DNA of 7,353 nt. Source: Methanosarcinaceae archaeon (GTDB lineage: Archaea > Halobacteriota > Methanosarcinia > Methanosarcinales > Methanosarcinaceae). The notes beneath the pieces were generated by a model. It was not told where the DNA came from. It searched no databases and saw only the letters and a list, made by a program, of their open reading frames with translations. Numbering within the stretch: position 1 is the first letter of the stretch; every line of letters starts with the position of its first letter. The stretch is taken from NCBI GenBank assembly GCA_030609665.1, contig JAUWBW010000093.1:1-7353 (forward strand). Reading direction: 5' to 3'. Of the stretch, positions 5,767 through 7,353 are shown piece by piece. Position numbers and translations under genes: made by a program.

Positions 5767-6033
5767 TTATGCGAGTTCTGCCTCAACACCGCCATCCTCG
5801 AATTTCGCTGCGCGAACCCGAATTGACCGTGGCGGTTTCTCAGTACCTCTTTCCCAGATCTTCTCATTGATCGTCTTGTCGATCTTAAGTTGTTCCGGGT
5901 CAGCCTTCATGTGCCTTACAAGGTACTTCCTGATTATCCTCATTGCACGGTTTGCTCTTCTCCATTTTGGTGCATTCTTTGCATCACGGAGTGGAATAGT
6001 ATAAACCTGCTCTTTAACTGCGTCTTCTTCCAT
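5767..6033 (-). CDS. rpl31e: 50S ribosomal protein L31e
   Basis: An 88-residue basic protein of the large ribosomal subunit, located near the peptide exit tunnel in archaeal and eukaryotic ribosomes, where it helps form the docking platform for nascent-chain factors. Family signatures: VYTIPLRDAKNAPKWRRANR near the N-terminus, AMRIIRKYLVRHMKAD, and IDKTINEKIWERG followed by PPRSIRVRAAKFEDG. The start is placed at ATG 6033 (MEEDAV) because AGG of an AGGTGAT site lies eight bases upstream; two earlier in-frame starts (ATG 6039, GTG 6042) lie within that site. It starts ten bases after the rpl39e stop, so the two are surely cotranscribed. Confidence 0.95.
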   Translation of the reverse strand: MEEDAVKEQVYTIPLRDAKNAPKWRRANRAMRIIRKYLVRHMKADPEQLKIDKTINEKIWERGTEKPPRSIRVRAAKFEDGGVEAELA

Positions 6034-6043
6034 TGTCATCACC

Positions 6044-6199
6044 TTACTTCACATTCAAACTGCTTCTTCTCCAGTGTCTTCTCTTTGGATGGGTCGTGAC
6101 CTTTCTGCCGGTCTTGATCATCACCCATGTCGGAACGCGGTGGTTCTGCCTGTGGGCTTTTGCCAACCTCATCTTCTGTCCTTTTGAATTATGACTCAC
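6044..6199 (-). CDS. rpl39e: 50S ribosomal protein L39e
   Basis: A 51-residue, very basic protein reading MSHNSKGQKMRLAKAHRQNH at its start and KVTTHPKRRHWRRSSLNVK at its end, an almost textbook L39e: the KxRLAKAxRQNxxVPxWVMxKT pattern and the closing RRHWRRS are both present. L39e lines the wall of the peptide exit tunnel in place of part of bacterial L23. It begins with GTG (6199-6197), preceded by AGGTGA with AGG eight bases upstream. It is the first gene of the tight L39e-L31e-aIF6 group; upstream lies a 144-base gap with promoter-like sequence. Confidence 0.95.
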   Translation of the reverse strand: MSHNSKGQKMRLAKAHRQNHRVPTWVMIKTGRKVTTHPKRRHWRRSSLNVK

Positions 6200-6343
6200 T
6201 TATCTCACCTACGATTTGATAATTTGTTAATAATATAAGCTGTATATCAAGGTTTGGACTAATAACTAGATTATCCTATAAATCATTAATCGATGATATT
6301 GTACGAGTTTTGATGACACATTGCGGATATCCACACATCAATG
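6200..6343 (-). promoter_or_regulatory. Spacer and likely promoter region before rpl39e
   Basis: The 144-base gap between the PP-loop gene and rpl39e is AT-rich. On the minus strand, TATA-like sequences occur as ATTTATAGG (6284-6276), GATATAC (about 6248-6242) and TTATATTATT (about 6238-6229); either of the first two would give a leader that includes the AGGTGA ribosome binding site. Near the PP-loop stop is an imperfect inverted repeat around ggatatcc (6325-6332) with outer arms ttgatg/catcaa, perhaps part of the 3' end of that gene's transcript. A ribosomal promoter here is likely, its exact position is not determined. Confidence 0.45.
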
Positions 6344-6940
6344 TCATTTCACCCGACCAATCACTCTTGACTGAACATGTGACGGGAATATTTTGTCAAT
6401 TTCATCCTGCCCAACTCTTTGCCGAATAATTTCCCTGAGTTCTGTTTCATAATCGGCTTTTATGATATCGTCACTCTGACCTTCCTCGATCACAAGATAC
6501 TGCTCGACAAGTGTATTGACAGCCGCCCGACCATATCCCAAAAGTGGACAAATATAATGTACACCATGCCTGTCCTCGATGCTGCGTATCTGTGGATTAG
6601 TCAAAAGTGGTACACGATCGTCGCGCCGAATACCATCTGCAATGACCGCCACATCATCGTCAGATGCAAGCGTTTCAACTGCTTTATGATGAATATAATT
6701 TATTGCGTTTTTAGGAAATCCATCCTTGACAATGATATTGAAAGCATTTTCTAATATTTCATTATCAAGTTTGAGCACCCTGTGTGAAAAACCCAGTTCA
6801 TCTGCCACTTCTTTGGCAATATCACCAATTGGTAGAACCGAAAAACTACAGGTCACAAGTTCAACATCAAAGAACCGGTCAAGCAGGATCGCAGATAGTG
6901 AACTATCTTTCCCGCCGCTGAACAGTACCGATGCTTTCAT
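6344..6940 (-). CDS. PP-loop superfamily ATPase of unknown substrate (COG1365-like)
   Basis: A 198-residue cytosolic protein of the N-type ATP pyrophosphatase (PP-loop) superfamily, whose members adenylate a substrate carbonyl before amidation or thiolation (e.g. TtuA/TilS-type RNA modification, QueC, NadE). The diagnostic SGGKDSS lies at residues 8-14, an ADGIRRDDRVP segment at 101-111 corresponds to the conserved D-G-x-x-x-D-D region of the fold, and CPLLGYGR at 131-138 resembles the substrate-side loop. No zinc-finger CxxC pairs or RNA-binding extension are seen. The start ATG 6940 puts the PP-loop at the expected distance from the N-terminus; the frame is open upstream but that part is shadow of the neighbouring gene. 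No clear Shine-Dalgarno exists, so coupling to the preceding gene is likely. Its place between PDCD5 and ribosomal protein genes hints at an RNA- or translation-related role, which is inference. Confidence 0.85.
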   Translation of the reverse strand: MKASVLFSGGKDSSLSAILLDRFFDVELVTCSFSVLPIGDIAKEVADELGFSHRVLKLDNEILENAFNIIVKDGFPKNAINYIHHKAVETLASDDDVAVIADGIRRDDRVPLLTNPQIRSIEDRHGVHYICPLLGYGRAAVNTLVEQYLVIEEGQSDDIIKADYETELREIIRQRVGQDEIDKIFPSHVQSRVIGRVK

Positions 6941-7304
6941 GATTATACGCGTTTGATAGTTGTCTCGCGTTTTTTGGCTGCATCTGCATAAGAAGCTGCT
7001 TGAGCTTTGCATCGTCGATCTTCGACTGCAAACGACCGCTCTGGGCAAGCATTATCAACTGCGCTTCGATCTGCTCAACCATCTCCTTTCGCGACATCTT
7101 GAGCCTTGTCAAGCGTTCACGCGCCTCAGGTGTCATGATCTGGCGGAGAATTGCCTGCTTTTGCGCATCCATCTCTGCTTTTGCCTGCTCCTGCTGATAA
7201 GCAGCCTGCATGTCAGCACCACCGCCCATCTGCTGTGAAGCCTGCTGTTGCTGCTGGAGCTCTGCAAGCCTTTTTCTTCGTAACGCTTCAAGATCGTCTG
7301 CCAT
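6903..7304 (-). CDS. PDCD5-like DNA-binding protein with an apparent -1 frame break near its C-terminus
   Basis: Archaeal homologue of human PDCD5/TFAR19, a small three-helix-bundle protein; archaeal members are annotated as DNA-binding proteins of unclear function, and eukaryotic PDCD5 binds the chaperonin CCT. Residues 1-109 are typical: MADDLEALRRKRLAEL, a Gln-rich stretch (17-25), then AILRQIMTPEARERLTRLKM and VEQIEAQLIMLAQSGRLQSKI. After P110 the uninterrupted frame continues with 21 unfamiliar residues to a stop at 6903-6905, overlapping the next gene by 38 bases. In the -1 frame the same DNA reads RETTIKRV then TAA (6945-6943), the family's usual basic ending (total 120 residues), two bases before the next ATG. 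The switch point is an A6 tract (6975-6970) forming A AAA AAC in phase. Either one A is missing or ribosomes slip. The start ATG 7304 has GGTGAC upstream and a stop in frame behind. Confidence 0.88.
   Translation of the reverse strand: MADDLEALRRKRLAELQQQQQASQQMGGGADMQAAYQQEQAKAEMDAQKQAILRQIMTPEARERLTRLKMSRKEMVEQIEAQLIMLAQSGRLQSKIDDAKLKQLLMQMQPKNARQLSNAYNHESIGTVQRRER
6969..6975 (-). other. Slippery heptamer A AAA AAC in the PDCD5-like gene
   Basis: In the zero frame the codons are CCA AAA AAC (Pro110-Lys111-Asn112), so the heptamer A AAA AAC is exactly in the X XXY YYZ phase that allows simultaneous -1 slippage of two tRNAs. The -1 frame is the one that restores the conserved C-terminus. Downstream, ACGCG (6970-6966) can pair with CGCGT (6951-6947), but this 5-base stem overlaps the heptamer and is a poor stimulator. 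The same sequence is also a homopolymer prone to sequencing or replication error. Confidence 0.6.
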
Positions 7305-7353
7305 ATTGTCACCACAATTATAATCTGAACTGCATCTGCACTATATCCGAACT
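7305..7353 (-). promoter_or_regulatory. Upstream region of the PDCD5-like gene
   Basis: Only 49 bases are visible. On the minus strand there is a TATA-like GATATAG (7347-7341), about 40 bases before the ATG, which would place a transcription start near 7318 and leave a short leader with the GGTGAC ribosome binding site (7313-7308). In many archaea a ribosomal protein S19e gene precedes PDCD5; I could not recognise its C-terminus in this short stretch, so whether this is a promoter or the end of a gene is open. Confidence 0.3.

Noticed and set aside
6306..6345. Possible terminator hairpin after the PP-loop gene (ttgatg...catcaa around ggatatcc).
   Set aside because: Arms are short and unequal, with a six-base bulge and almost no loop; no U-tract follows directly. 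Mentioned in the spacer entry but not called as a terminator.
6941..7048. N-terminal extension of the PP-loop protein to 7048.
   Set aside because: The added 36 residues are the out-of-frame translation of the PDCD5-like gene, and the natural start places SGGKDSS eight residues from the N-terminus as usual for the superfamily.

Overview
The window looks like a chromosomal segment from a methanogenic archaeon, most likely of the Methanosarcinales (Methanosarcinaceae-like, e.g. a Methanolobus/Methanococcoides/Methanohalophilus type). This rests on archaeal-only or archaeal/eukaryotic-type genes (aIF6, L31e, L39e, L18a/LX, archaeal prefoldin alpha, PDCD5-like protein), ribosome binding sites of the AGGTGA type, AT-rich intergenic DNA with T-tract-like terminators, and the resemblance of the protein sequences. 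The genus is an inference from memory, not from a search.

Layout. The left part (1-2825, + strand) is the distal part of a tryptophan biosynthesis operon: the 3' part of trpC (indole-3-glycerol-phosphate synthase, cut by the window edge), a tiny PspC-domain membrane protein joined to trpC by an ATGA overlap, then, after a 100-base gap, trpB and trpA overlapping by 14 bases. TrpC makes indole-3-glycerol phosphate; TrpA and TrpB convert it, with serine, to tryptophan. A 384-base convergent intergenic region (2826-3209) holds a long hairpin right after trpA, two inverted copies of a GC-rich hairpin repeat, a symmetrical AT-rich palindrome, and a U-rich terminator for the opposing operon.

The right part (3210-7353, - strand; read right to left) is a translation and protein-biogenesis cluster: a PDCD5-like DNA-binding protein, a PP-loop ATPase of unknown substrate (COG1365-like), ribosomal protein L39e, L31e, translation factor aIF6, ribosomal protein L18a/LX, prefoldin alpha subunit, and the SRP receptor FtsY. 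The large-subunit proteins, an anti-association/60S-maturation-type factor, a chaperone for nascent chains and the membrane-targeting GTPase form a functional series from ribosome assembly to nascent-chain handling and secretion. This neighbourhood is common in archaea.

Most notable: the PDCD5-like gene carries a -1 frame discontinuity at an A6 tract. The uninterrupted frame replaces the expected conserved C-terminus with 21 unrelated residues and runs 38 bases into the next gene, whereas the -1 frame restores a typical ending (RETTIKRV) and stops two bases before the next start. The break sits exactly on a canonical slippery heptamer, A AAA AAC, in the correct phase. A missing base (mutation or sequencing error) is the simpler explanation, but programmed frameshifting should be tested. 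Other points worth a look are the PspC gene inside the trp operon, the paired inverted repeats after trpA, and a tandem ~24-base duplication just upstream of aIF6. I saw no CRISPR array, tRNA, rRNA, or recognisable insertion sequence.
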